NCBI GenBank assembly: GCA_020629455.1
Contig: JAHDDH010000001.1
Location: forward strand, 284,455-348,454
Length of the DNA stretch: 64,000 bases
Source of the DNA: Cytophagales bacterium
GTDB lineage: Bacteria; Bacteroidota; Bacteroidia; Cytophagales; Amoebophilaceae
Reading direction: 5' to 3'
The position numbers and the translations under genes are program-made. Positions within the stretch are counted from its first letter, which is position 1; each line of letters begins with the position of its first letter. Positions 1 to 9,939 of this stretch are shown here, piece by piece. The notes beneath the pieces are model-generated. The model made no database searches, was not told the origin of the DNA, and saw only the letters and a list, made by a program, of their open reading frames with translations.

Positions 1-1083
1 TAAAGTAACAGTAGTCAATGACTGAGTTTCTCCTCTTGTAAATAAAGAAGATCCATGGGTGGAAGGAAGTATATCTACTTCAATAGCAATATTTCTAATC
101 TCATCATTTTTTCTACCATCGAGCCTTTGATTATGTTGTAAAATTAAATCCCTGAGTACTTTTTTTTTGATTTCATGTAGTGTTTCATCTGTGTTGACAG
201 AAGATGTGTTGCTTTTCTCTGGGGTTTCGCAGTATTTTTTTAATTCTTTTTTTATTTTTTGAAAATTCTTTTTTCTTTCTTTTTTATTTTGAATATTTTG
301 AGTAATAATGGTGTGAATTTTATTGTAAAATATTTGATGAAGATCTGAATTTATTACTGGTGTATTGACAAGAGTTTCTTCTGCTAATTTTTCAATTTGT
401 AGTTCTTTTTGAAATGCTATTTGTGCTTGACAGTGTATTTTAATAGTTTGGTGTGCATATTTTATCGCTTCTATCACTTCCGTCTCGTCAGCTTCGTTCA
501 TTTCTCCTTCTACCATTAAAATATTTTCTTCGGTAGCACCTACAATCATATGCATTGTAGCATCTTTCAAATGATGTTTTAAAGGATTGATACATAGCTG
601 CCCCTTAATTTTAGCTACTCTTACTTCAGAAATAGGATCTATGGAAGGAATCTCTTCTGTAATGGCCAATGCAGTAGAAGCTGCTAATGCAGCTAAAGTA
701 TCGGGTAAAATTTGTTTTTCAGATGAAATTAAGGAAATATTGATCTGTGTTTCATAAAAAAAATTTTTTGGAAATAAAGGCCTAATGGCTCTATCTACCA
801 AACGTGCTATCAATATTTCTTGTTCGTTAGCCTTTCCTTCTCTTTTAAAAAACCCTCCTGGAATTCTTCCAGCAGCAGCAAATTTTTCTTGATAATCTAC
901 ATACAGTGGCAAAAATCCTATGTTCTCTTCTTGTTCTTTATTGACTACTACAGTGGCCAAAATCATTGTTTTGCCAGCGGTTAATAATACACTGCCATGG
1001 GCTTGCTTAGCTAATCTTCCTGTTTCTAAAATGATGTCATGCCCTGTTGCATTATTTTGTGATGGAATCGTATAGCGATACAT
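1..1083 (-). CDS. pnp: Polyribonucleotide nucleotidyltransferase (PNPase), N-terminal part; C-terminus runs off the left edge
   Basis: Not in the ORF track because it is truncated. Reverse translation from ATG at 1083 reads MYRYTIPSQNNATGHDIILETGRLAKQAHGSVLLTAGKTMILATVV...AAAGRIPGGFFKREGKANEQEILIARLVDRAIRPLFP, typical RNase PH/PNPase; adjacent to rpsO as is common. Confidence 0.95.
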   Translation of the reverse strand, partial: MYRYTIPSQNNATGHDIILETGRLAKQAHGSVLLTAGKTMILATVVVNKEQEENIGFLPLYVDYQEKFAAAGRIPGGFFKREGKANEQEILIARLVDRAIRPLFPKNFFYETQINISLISSEKQILPDTLAALAASTALAITEEIPSIDPISEVRVAKIKGQLCINPLKHHLKDATMHMIVGATEENILMVEGEMNEADETEVIEAIKYAHQTIKIHCQAQIAFQKELQIEKLAEETLVNTPVINSDLHQIFYNKIHTIITQNIQNKKERKKNFQKIKKELKKYCETPEKSNTSSVNTDETLHEIKKKVLRDLILQHNQRLDGRKNDEIRNIAIEVDILPSTHGSSLFTRGETQSLTTVTL

Positions 1084-1169
1084 AAAATGTTATAATATTT
1101 AAAAAGTTTAAAAAAGAAAAGAAAGAAAAAATTAGGAAGGAGAGAATAATGAGGCTAGTACAATAGTTA

Positions 1170-1445
1170 CTATCCTCTAATAGATAATTTTTTGATCAAC
1201 TGTGTATAAATACTGGTATTTTTTCTCTTAAGATATTTTAACATTTTTTTTCTTTGATTAACTAGCTTAATGAGCACATATTTTGTGACATGATCTTTTT
1301 TATTTTCGTTCATGTGCTTGGAGAGGTATTGAATTTTTTCAGTAAAAATTGCTATTTGTGCTGTTGAAGCACCAGGACTGTATATTTTTTGGTCTATTGA
1401 ATTTTTGATGATGATACTTTTTATTTTTTCTTTTGTAAGTGCCAT
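1170..1445 (-). CDS. rpsO: 30S ribosomal protein S15
   Basis: 91 aa; IQYLSKHMNENKKDHVTKYVLIKLVNQRKKMLKYLKRKN is S15-like; upstream of pnp. Confidence 0.93.
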   Translation of the reverse strand: MALTKEKIKSIIIKNSIDQKIYSPGASTAQIAIFTEKIQYLSKHMNENKKDHVTKYVLIKLVNQRKKMLKYLKRKNTSIYTQLIKKLSIRG

Positions 1446-1492
1446 TTTGAGATAATGTTAAAATATAAAATTTAAGAGTACGGATAATATAA

Positions 1493-2896
1493 TTATTTTT
1501 TCCGAATTTTTATTTTTTTAATACTACTGATAAGATTAACTATCCACATCAAATGAAATGAAAAATGATCTTTCCGTGCTTGTAAAAAAATCAATAGACC
1601 TATGGGGAATAGTATAAGATGAGGTAGCCAAACACCCAGTCGAATATCAATTAAATGTTGTTTGGCATATTGATTTCCAATAATATCTAAAATATAATAG
1701 CATAAATAAAAAAAAATGGAAAAAATCATGGGAGCACCTAAGCCACCTTTTTTAATAATGACACCTGTAGGCGCACCAATCAAAAACATTAACAAACAAC
1801 ATAAAGTAATAGCCCATCTATTTTGTTTTTCAATGGTAAAATCAGTAAACTTTTCTTGGATTTTCTGGTATGATTTTTGGTATTTAAAAAGTTTTGATTG
1901 CATCGATTGGACCAAGGATAAGCTATTTTTCCACAAATTTTGATCAGGTAAATGTTGGGAAGATAATTGATGATATAGTGTAGTAGTATCGGCTGGCAAT
2001 AGATTTTCATTATTGATAGGTGATGAGTCTTCTTTCCAGAAACCTTGATAAATATTTTTTTTTGTCAACTGTACTATTTGTATTTTTTGTTCTTGAATTG
2101 CCTGGGTAAGATGATGTAAGGTTTGCATTTTTTTATTGTTTTTAAACCACATTTCTTCTGTTTCTTGTAATGCAAGAGAAGACAAATCAAAAGTCATTTG
2201 ATTTTTTTGAAAATTACTTTGGTATAGCTTTTGTATAGCACAACCATCTTCTTTTTCTATCATATAATGACTCCCATCATATAATTCCATCACAAGATGA
2301 TTGCCTTGTGTATATATTTTTCCTTGTTTGGCTAGAGTAATATTGTTATTGCAAGCCTGTTCGTCGTATCCATAGATAATGATATTGTTTAATAAATCTT
2401 TTGTTTTTTTTTTGATTTTAATCGTATAACCAGGAATTCCTTTATAAAATACCCCTTCTTTGATATTAACTGCGGGTTTTTTTCTACGCATATCGTATAG
2501 TAATCGATAGGCCTTTACATTAGATTGAGGAACTACATAATTATTAGACACAAATGCAATACCCATCAAACAACAAACCAATAAAAATAATGGCCATAAT
2601 ATACGGTAGAGTGAAATTCCTATATTTTTTAGTGCAATTAATTCAAAATGCTCACTTAAATTACCAAAAGTAATTAAAGAAGAAAGTAATATAGCCAAAG
2701 GAAAAGCTATTGGAGTGGTATTGATACTAAAATAAAAAAAAAGCTGACTATACACCCACCATCCCAAACCTTTACCTGCAAATTCATCGAAAAAGACCAA
2801 AAAAAATTGCATGAAAAAAATAAATACCACCACCAAAAATGTACCAAGGAAAGGTTTTAAAAAACTTTTAATAAGCAATTGGTCTATTTTTTTCAT
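1493..2896 (-). CDS. LptF/LptG (YjgP/YjgQ) family lipopolysaccharide export permease
   Basis: 467 aa; N-terminal DQLLIKSFLKPFLGTFLVVVFIFFMQFF and C-terminal TM cluster typical of YjgP/YjgQ permeases. Confidence 0.85.
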   Translation of the reverse strand: MKKIDQLLIKSFLKPFLGTFLVVVFIFFMQFFLVFFDEFAGKGLGWWVYSQLFFYFSINTTPIAFPLAILLSSLITFGNLSEHFELIALKNIGISLYRILWPLFLLVCCLMGIAFVSNNYVVPQSNVKAYRLLYDMRRKKPAVNIKEGVFYKGIPGYTIKIKKKTKDLLNNIIIYGYDEQACNNNITLAKQGKIYTQGNHLVMELYDGSHYMIEKEDGCAIQKLYQSNFQKNQMTFDLSSLALQETEEMWFKNNKKMQTLHHLTQAIQEQKIQIVQLTKKNIYQGFWKEDSSPINNENLLPADTTTLYHQLSSQHLPDQNLWKNSLSLVQSMQSKLFKYQKSYQKIQEKFTDFTIEKQNRWAITLCCLLMFLIGAPTGVIIKKGGLGAPMIFSIFFYLCYYILDIIGNQYAKQHLIDIRLGVWLPHLILFPIGLLIFLQARKDHFSFHLMWIVNLISSIKKIKIRKK

Positions 2897-2897
2897 C

Positions 2898-4688
2898 TTA
2901 TTTTTGATTGGTAGGATTTATTTTTTGCAAGCTGCCATCCTGTAAAAAAAAAATGTTTACTTGTTGATCATCTCTATACTTTGTAAAATCATAACCAGCC
3001 ATACCAATACCATGCATGTATTTTTTTTTCATAAAATAGCGTCCTTGTGTGTGCAACAATGGCCCTATTAGAAACATTAATTGATAGCCTATCACTGATG
3101 TATTGGCAGGATATTCACAAAATTCATGTAAAAATTTTATTCGAATATCAGCCAATTGAGGAGATAAATCATAATTTTTTTGATCTTGTATGAGTTGCAC
3201 ATGCATCCGCTGCAATTGTGTAAGCGATATGGATTGAAGATGTATCCAAGAAGTATGTCCTATGATGATCGCTGATGATTTCAAAAAGGCTAAAATTCCT
3301 AAGATATTATTTACCAATAAATCATCATTAGAAGCAATGTAAAGATGAGTAATATTTTCCAGCACAACAGGAGATAATACATCTTTCTCTGTGATTTTAT
3401 CATTTTTAAATTTATAAAGCATTGATTGTGCCGCTGTAAGATCAATAGGTAATAATATAACCTTCTCCGAACTATCAGATGTTTCAAAAAATTTTTTAAA
3501 AAAATAAGCTCTTGCTTGATCATCTGCTGACTCACCATAAATAATAGCTATTTTTTTAGGACATTTTTGTATTTGATCACAACATTCATACCATTTTTTG
3601 ATTGCTTTGATTTGTGTGGAAATACTAGATTGAAATAAAAACGCATATGGATTATCATCAATAACATGTATATGCTGTGTAAAAGGATGCCAAAGCGTTA
3701 TTTGATTTTTTTTAGAAAATGTATTGATTGGGGCTACACATGCTTCTTCTAAAGGACCAATGATAAGATCCATTTTTTGCAAAATTTTTTCATTCAAAAT
3801 TTTTTTTACTGTCTCTACATTTCCCTGGCTATCGTATGGATGAATTTGAATCATTATATTTTTCTCTGCTAATTTTTTTACAGCTAGCCATATACCTTTG
3901 TAAAAATCAAGAGATATTTTCGATTGATGAACCATTTTTATATATTCTGGTGTATCATTATCATCATAAGTCAGTGCTTCTACCAACATATCTTCTACTT
4001 CATGATCATAGGTGGCAGTAAAAAAAGGCAAAATTAAGGCCACATGATATATTTTTTTTTTTATAGTGGGAAGTGAGCCATATTGTTGAAATAGATAATC
4101 AGTCAGTTGATATTTTTGAATCCAACTTTGATATTTTTCTAGATTTACCCAAGTTTTTTGGATTAATTTTTTTAAAATTTCTTTTGAAAAAGAAGGGTCT
4201 TTTTCCAGACTACTGTCTAAAATATTGGTCAAAACATCAACATCTTGTATTGCTTTTAAATAATATTTTTTAGTTTGTAAAATCTCCTCATCAGAATGTT
4301 TGATTTGAGAAATAATTTGTAAAGCTCTTTCATAATCTTTATTTTGAAAACAAAGATTACTCAGCCAATACTTTACTTCATCTATTTTCTTCCATTTTGG
4401 AAAATCGTCTTGTATTTTATAAAAAATTTCTGCTGCTAAATTTTTTTCTCCACAATGATATGCTGATAAAGCATAATAAAACATAGGATAAGCTTTTTTT
4501 TTAGGCAAATGCTCTTGTTCAATCATCAATTTCTTCAACAATTTTTTTGCTTTATCATAATCTTTCAGTAAAAAATAATGATAGGCTTTTTGAAAGTGTT
4601 GGTGGTCTATTTTTTTAGCAGATTTTGCAAAAAAAGCAAAAAAAACAAAAAAAAAATAGAAAAATAGAAAAATAGAAAAAATACGCAT
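2898..4688 (-). CDS. TPR-containing protein with periplasmic ligand-binding (ABC substrate-binding-like) domain
   Basis: 596 aa; signal peptide, TPR-like N-terminal half, C-terminal half with HVALILPF... and MDLIIGPLEEACVAPINTFSKKNQI typical of Peripla_BP_6-like folds. Confidence 0.6.
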   Translation of the reverse strand: MRIFSIFLFFYFFFVFFAFFAKSAKKIDHQHFQKAYHYFLLKDYDKAKKLLKKLMIEQEHLPKKKAYPMFYYALSAYHCGEKNLAAEIFYKIQDDFPKWKKIDEVKYWLSNLCFQNKDYERALQIISQIKHSDEEILQTKKYYLKAIQDVDVLTNILDSSLEKDPSFSKEILKKLIQKTWVNLEKYQSWIQKYQLTDYLFQQYGSLPTIKKKIYHVALILPFFTATYDHEVEDMLVEALTYDDNDTPEYIKMVHQSKISLDFYKGIWLAVKKLAEKNIMIQIHPYDSQGNVETVKKILNEKILQKMDLIIGPLEEACVAPINTFSKKNQITLWHPFTQHIHVIDDNPYAFLFQSSISTQIKAIKKWYECCDQIQKCPKKIAIIYGESADDQARAYFFKKFFETSDSSEKVILLPIDLTAAQSMLYKFKNDKITEKDVLSPVVLENITHLYIASNDDLLVNNILGILAFLKSSAIIIGHTSWIHLQSISLTQLQRMHVQLIQDQKNYDLSPQLADIRIKFLHEFCEYPANTSVIGYQLMFLIGPLLHTQGRYFMKKKYMHGIGMAGYDFTKYRDDQQVNIFFLQDGSLQKINPTNQK

Positions 4689-4715
4689 ACGATATATTCA
4701 TTATATAATCTATAT

Positions 4716-5969
4716 TCAACCTACCGACACTTCCTGTAAAGAATCTATTTGAAAATATTTTTGTGCTATATGCATAATATCTTGAGCTTGTACAGCACAT
4801 ATTTTATAATACAACTGCTGATAATAATTTTTTTTGAGATGATAAAATTGGGTCTGCGCAAATAAATCCATAGTAGCTAAAGGTCCATCAAATATGGAAA
4901 GCAGCTGCCCTTGTAGATGATTTTTTAGCTGATGCAATGCTTGTGAAGAAATCATTGTTTGCTGTAAATCTTCAATCACTTGATAAATGGCCTGAATTGC
5001 TTTTTTTCTTATACTTTTTAAAACATCTGTGTTAATCAAAAAAATACTTGTTTCCACCAAGGGAATTATCTGAGAAAAAATACCATAAGTATAACCTTTT
5101 TTTTCTCTTAATATTTGATTGAGCTTCGAACCAAAATATCCACCAAGCAATTCATTGGTAATCCACAACATAGGGTAATCTACATGCTGTTTGGGCACTA
5201 AAATTTTTCCTATGCAAATGGCTGTTTGCAAACTTTTTTTTTCTATATATATTTTTTTACTTGATTTTTGATTCTTAGAAAAAAAAAATGGAGCAGTTTT
5301 ATAAGATTTTATTTGAAAACTATGTAAATAATTTTGTGTTTTTTTCCATGAAAAATCATCTATTTTTCCACAAAAAAAAATACTTTGTAAATGATGAAAA
5401 TACTGATAATAAAAACGTTTGATATCTTTTAAACTGAGGGCATCTATATTTTTTTCATCCAAATGTTTCCCTAAAGGATGATTTTTTCCCCATAAAATGG
5501 AAAACATTTTTTTTTTAGCGACATAGTCATTTTTTTCTTGATCAATGATACATTGATGCTTTGCTCTTTTTTTTAAAATTAAAAATTCATTTTCGTCAAA
5601 TGTGGGATATTGTAAAAATGATTGAATTAACTGAAATATTGCATGGTAATGTTGTTCCAGGGTCAGCAGTTTAATTTTTACAAAATCATATTGAGAAAAA
5701 ATTTGTACATAAGCGCCATAAGCATCAATAAAGCGTGCAATATCAATAGCAGTTTTACCACGTGTGCCTTTTTGTATCAAACGGGCTGTAAAAAAAGACG
5801 TTCCAGGCAATAATTCATATTTTTTACCTGCGTTTAAAATAATTTCAAGTTGCACAAAACCTAACCGATGGGCTCTAAAAAAAAAGGGGAAATGGTTATG
5901 TTTTTTAGGAAAAATAGGCCTAGGCACTACAATTGGAAAGTAATCAGGAGGAGTATTCCGATTGAGCAT
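4716..5969 (-). CDS. M16 (insulinase/pitrilysin) family peptidase-like protein, probably non-catalytic
   Basis: 417 aa; GTSFFTARLIQKGTRGKTAIDIARFIDAYGA and C-terminal LLGGYFGSKLNQILREKKGYTYGIFS are M16-like, but no HxxEH motif is present. Confidence 0.8.
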   Translation of the reverse strand: MLNRNTPPDYFPIVVPRPIFPKKHNHFPFFFRAHRLGFVQLEIILNAGKKYELLPGTSFFTARLIQKGTRGKTAIDIARFIDAYGAYVQIFSQYDFVKIKLLTLEQHYHAIFQLIQSFLQYPTFDENEFLILKKRAKHQCIIDQEKNDYVAKKKMFSILWGKNHPLGKHLDEKNIDALSLKDIKRFYYQYFHHLQSIFFCGKIDDFSWKKTQNYLHSFQIKSYKTAPFFFSKNQKSSKKIYIEKKSLQTAICIGKILVPKQHVDYPMLWITNELLGGYFGSKLNQILREKKGYTYGIFSQIIPLVETSIFLINTDVLKSIRKKAIQAIYQVIEDLQQTMISSQALHQLKNHLQGQLLSIFDGPLATMDLFAQTQFYHLKKNYYQQLYYKICAVQAQDIMHIAQKYFQIDSLQEVSVG

Positions 5970-5989
5970 ACAAACAAATACTTTGAATT

Positions 5990-7789
5990 TTAATAAAAAT
6001 TATGTCTTTGGTCTTGTATATCTGCTAGCTGCTTCAAATAATTTTTAAAATTAAAATTTTGTAAAATCATTGCTAGCTGTTGGTTTTGTTTTTTATAATC
6101 TGCTACTGTGGTTGTTTTTTCTTTCATTTGCCCTTGTTGTTTCACCAAAAATAACCATAAACCCTCTCGAGTAGGCCGTACATATATTTTTTTTGAATCA
6201 ACATTGCCAAATATAACACCTAAAAACTCATTATCACTGCCCCCTCCTACTGGCAAATGCCTTTGATCAAATGTTAGTTGATGATCCATAATTTTCACTT
6301 TATATTTTTGAGCAATAATCTCCAATGTAATGCCTGATTGTATTTCTTTTTGGAGCATATGGTATTTTTTTTGAATACTATTTTTTTTCTCTAAAATTTT
6401 CTTTATGGATGAAGACACTTCTGCTAAAGGCAAAAATCTTTTTTTATTTTTTTGAGTCATCATGGCTACCATATAATGTTGATTCACTTCAAATACAGAA
6501 GATACTCGACCAGGCTTTGCTTCGTTGTATAGCCAACGCACAATCTCACGTGCATATGTATGATGTTGATCAATACCATGACTATCTTCATGTATAGCAG
6601 TAGATGTATAGATTGTAAAATTATTTTTGGCTGCATAAGCTTTGAATTCTGCTACGGAAGATGCATGTTTTGTGAGTAAAGAGGCTTGACGAAATAAATT
6701 ATTTTTTTCTTGATCTCCTACAGTCATTTCTTTGGTTAAAACAAGCAGATCATATTTTTTTTCTTTAGGATAAGTTGCTACAACCTTGAATAATTGATAA
6801 ACCTGCCCTTGTTTCACAGGTCCTAACACTTGCTGATTGTAAAACTTTTTCTCTTGAGGAAACAAAGAAAACATTTGTTTTTCTGTCAATGTTTGTGTTG
6901 TATTTTGATGGTCATCTGTATGCATTTTTAAAAACTGATGACAGTCTTTGGATATTGCAAACTGGTGGGCTAAAGAAGTGAGTTCTTTTTCAAAATCAAT
7001 GACAGTCTTTGAATATGGTACAATAGGTAAAGCAACATAAACTATTGCCCTACTTTCTTTAACAGCATATTTTTTTTTATGTTTTTCATAATAATTTTTT
7101 ACCATATCTTCTGTGACTTCAGTACTGCTAGGAGAAATATTTTGGTGAGGAATCCAACAATATTGTACTTTTTTATAAATGGATTGTAATTTTTGTTTTT
7201 TCTCTGCTTCTAAATTATTAATGTAAATACTTTTTTGTAGCAAAGTGTGTAACTTTTTTTTTAGTCGAGCATCTTTTAAACTGCTTTCTAAAGCTTGCCA
7301 CTGTTTTTGTTTTTCATGAGATGCCTGGGCAATATTTTCCAGATATGTAATAATATCTTTTTTATCAAATTTTTTTGTTTTAGGATCTGTAAATGCTTGT
7401 ACAAGCTCTGGATGTATATGGTCTCCTTGTATCATATCGATCATTTCTTCATCACTCACTGTAAGGGATAAATTTTGACAAGATTGTTGATACATTCTTT
7501 CTAAAACCATATTTTCCCACACTTCATCACGTATTCTTGCTTGTACTTCTGGAGAAGGATAACGCTGATGTTGCAAATAAAAATAATAACGTGCTTTTTC
7601 TAAAATGTGTTGAAAATCTGTAAATAAGATACTTTCATGATTAATTTTTCCAATCACTTGGCTATTTTTATTACGAAAAATAGAATGAATACTCAAAAGA
7701 TCTCTTCCAAATAAAAACAAAAGCAGTCCTAATGTGATAAAAGTAAAAACAATTCCAGAACGCTTCCGAATAGTATTGATAAATGCCAT
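5990..7789 (-). CDS. SurA/PpiD-like peptidylprolyl isomerase, membrane-anchored
   Basis: 599 aa; MAFINTIRKRSGIVFTFITLGLLLFLFGRDLL TM anchor followed by SurA_N-like region (QVIGKINHESILFTDFQ...) as in Bacteroidetes PpiD-type proteins. Confidence 0.8.
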   Translation of the reverse strand: MAFINTIRKRSGIVFTFITLGLLLFLFGRDLLSIHSIFRNKNSQVIGKINHESILFTDFQHILEKARYYFYLQHQRYPSPEVQARIRDEVWENMVLERMYQQSCQNLSLTVSDEEMIDMIQGDHIHPELVQAFTDPKTKKFDKKDIITYLENIAQASHEKQKQWQALESSLKDARLKKKLHTLLQKSIYINNLEAEKKQKLQSIYKKVQYCWIPHQNISPSSTEVTEDMVKNYYEKHKKKYAVKESRAIVYVALPIVPYSKTVIDFEKELTSLAHQFAISKDCHQFLKMHTDDHQNTTQTLTEKQMFSLFPQEKKFYNQQVLGPVKQGQVYQLFKVVATYPKEKKYDLLVLTKEMTVGDQEKNNLFRQASLLTKHASSVAEFKAYAAKNNFTIYTSTAIHEDSHGIDQHHTYAREIVRWLYNEAKPGRVSSVFEVNQHYMVAMMTQKNKKRFLPLAEVSSSIKKILEKKNSIQKKYHMLQKEIQSGITLEIIAQKYKVKIMDHQLTFDQRHLPVGGGSDNEFLGVIFGNVDSKKIYVRPTREGLWLFLVKQQGQMKEKTTTVADYKKQNQQLAMILQNFNFKNYLKQLADIQDQRHNFY

Positions 7790-7831
7790 GAATGGTTAAA
7801 ATAAAAAAAAGCCAATAATAGCTTAAAAATT

Positions 7832-9301
7832 TCAGTCTATAATTAAATATAGTATATGAGGAAAAATGCCAAATATAATTATTAATAAAATAATACTCCA
7901 CAGCATCATTTTTTTTCCAAATAAGATTTGAAAATTTGTTGGAGAGGCATGAGGCAAGGATGTTGAAAAAAACTCTTGAAAAATAGTAGCATAAAAATAA
8001 ACACCCAAAAACATAACCCATCCTAAAAAAAACAACCAAACAACAGCAGGGCCTACACTCATACTTTGAATAATACCCAAAATCAACAATCCCTTGGATA
8101 AAAATCCAACAGATCCAGGAATTCCTATAGATGCCAAAAAACATCCACCAAACATAATAGTCAAAAAAGAACTTTTGACATTTATTCTTTGGCAATCATC
8201 AATAGTTGTAATACCTCTAGTTTTAAAAATATCCAATAAAATAAATGACAAAGCAACTGTAAGACTATGGCTAAACATTTGTACTATGGCACTTTGATAA
8301 CATAAATCCCCCCCTATGACACATCCCAATAAAGCATACCCCATGTAACTTATGGAAGTATAGGCTATCATCATTTTTAAAGAATGACTACGTAAAGCCA
8401 AAAAAAATCCATAACCAATAGTAAAAATTGCCAAAATACCAAGCAACACACCGTGCGATTTCATATAATGAGGAAATAATATCGTAACAATGCGCAATAA
8501 CCCATAACCCCCTAGTTTCAACAAAAGACTGGCCAAAAGTATAGAAACAACCGTATGGGCTGCAGTATGCGCCTTGGGTAGCCAAATATGAAAAGGGAAA
8601 ATACCCAGCTTGATCAAAAATCCAATTAACAATAAATAAAAAGACAATAATGAAGAAAAATTTCCTTGAAAAATAGGAGTAGGTTGTGATGTAAAAATCA
8701 TCTCTAGCGTAGGCAATCTATCACCATTGACAAACGCAACATATAGCAAAATACCCATCCACACACATAAAGCTCCCCAAAAATTAAAAATCAAAAACTG
8801 TTTCCCTGCATATTGGCGCCCTGCATGCCCCCATTTCAAAATCATAAAATATAATGGAAACAAAGAAAGCTCCATAAAAACATAGAATAAAACAATATCA
8901 AACGAAAAAAAAGCCCCTACAATACTACTCGATAAAAATAAATAGACCATGCAATACATTTTCACATTTTGTGTGATAGACCAAGAAAGCAATATACCCA
9001 GGGGTAAAATAAAAGCAGAGAGCAACAGGAAAGGAAAATTGTAAGCATCTACACCTAAAAAATAATCTACCATCAAAAAAGATTGATCTAGCAGCTTAAA
9101 ATGTAGCCAAGGAATCTTTTCAGAAAAAAACAGTACCTGTTTACTGAAAAAATTAACACGAAAAAAAAGAAAAATAATGACTCCACTTTGGCAAAGCATG
9201 GTCAATAATGTACCGTATCTAAAAATAGATACATGTTTTGATTTAAAAAAAGAAAAGATCAACATACCCACAAGCGGTATACTGATGATAGCCGTAAGCA
9301 T
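7832..9301 (-). CDS. nuoM: NADH-quinone oxidoreductase subunit M
   Basis: 489 aa; polytopic; FPFHIWLPKAHTAAHTVVSILLASLLLKLGGYGLLRI is diagnostic of NuoM. Confidence 0.93.
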   Translation of the reverse strand: MLTAIISIPLVGMLIFSFFKSKHVSIFRYGTLLTMLCQSGVIIFLFFRVNFFSKQVLFFSEKIPWLHFKLLDQSFLMVDYFLGVDAYNFPFLLLSAFILPLGILLSWSITQNVKMYCMVYLFLSSSIVGAFFSFDIVLFYVFMELSLFPLYFMILKWGHAGRQYAGKQFLIFNFWGALCVWMGILLYVAFVNGDRLPTLEMIFTSQPTPIFQGNFSSLLSFYLLLIGFLIKLGIFPFHIWLPKAHTAAHTVVSILLASLLLKLGGYGLLRIVTILFPHYMKSHGVLLGILAIFTIGYGFFLALRSHSLKMMIAYTSISYMGYALLGCVIGGDLCYQSAIVQMFSHSLTVALSFILLDIFKTRGITTIDDCQRINVKSSFLTIMFGGCFLASIGIPGSVGFLSKGLLILGIIQSMSVGPAVVWLFFLGWVMFLGVYFYATIFQEFFSTSLPHASPTNFQILFGKKMMLWSIILLIIIFGIFPHILYLIID

Positions 9302-9331
9302 GGAAGAGATACAAGACTATTCTAGATATTT

Positions 9332-9934
9332 TTATTTAATTACAACAGAATAACCATTTTTTTTATATTCTTTTATTTGTTTTTTTGTTAAAATTGCGTT
9401 TCCGACTTTATTAATTATTACGTGAAAATTTTTCTGTTCTTTTCTCTTCTTTTTTTTTGAAGAAAATTGCTTAGTTTTTGAGCCAATACCTACTTGAGGC
9501 TGATGATTAGCAGTTAGATTTTTTTTATGTTTTTTTTTTATATTTTTTAGAGAATTAATAGGTGTTGTAATAGAAGGAGAAATAACAGAAGCATTATTAA
9601 CTATTTGAACTGGAGGAATAGTGGCAGGCAATCTATTAATTTGAGGAGAATTAATAGGCGTTGTAATAGAAGGAGAAACAACAGAAGCATTGTTAACTAT
9701 TTGAACTGGAGGAATAGTGGCAGGCAATCTATTAATTTGAGGAGAATTAATAGGCGTTGTAATGGAAGGAGAAACAACAGAAGCATTGTTAACTATTTGA
9801 ACTGGAGGAGGAATAGTGGCAGGCAATCTATTAATTGAAGTATACAACACAGGTTCTTTTTGAGGAGTAGGCAAAGCCTTGTTGCATTTTTTACAAAAAG
9901 AAAATGATAAGAGAGATAAAAAAAATAACATCAT
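9332..9934 (-). CDS. Pro/Asn-rich tandem-repeat envelope protein, putative lipoprotein/periplasmic
   Basis: 200 aa; hydrophobic N-terminus MMLFFLSLLSFSFCKKC, three 32-33 aa repeats INRLPATIPPVQIVNNASVVSPSITTPINSPQ, Lys-rich C-terminus. Confidence 0.6.
   Translation of the reverse strand: MMLFFLSLLSFSFCKKCNKALPTPQKEPVLYTSINRLPATIPPPVQIVNNASVVSPSITTPINSPQINRLPATIPPVQIVNNASVVSPSITTPINSPQINRLPATIPPVQIVNNASVISPSITTPINSLKNIKKKHKKNLTANHQPQVGIGSKTKQFSSKKKKRKEQKNFHVIINKVGNAILTKKQIKEYKKNGYSVVIK
9548..9836. repeat. 96-bp tandem repeat, about 3 copies, inside a coding region
   Basis: Unit ctatttgaactggaggaatagtggcaggcaatctattaatttgaggagaattaataggcgttgtaatagaaggagaaa... starts at 9601, 9697 and 9793 (period 96); third copy has an extra gga codon. 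Confidence 0.95.
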
Positions 9935-9939
9935 ATAAT

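Noticed and set aside
7671-8195. 174-aa minus-strand ORF
   Set aside because: Overlaps the nuoM 3' part and the PpiD-like 5' end out of frame; Phe/Tyr/Cys-rich shadow frame
9548-9836. Possible CRISPR-like array
   Set aside because: Contiguous 96-bp coding tandem repeat without unique spacers or adjacent cas genes
9605-9838. 77-aa plus-strand repetitive ORF (NWRNSGRQSINLRRINRR...)
   Set aside because: Antisense reading of the 96-bp tandem repeat; its regularity is explained by the repeat itself
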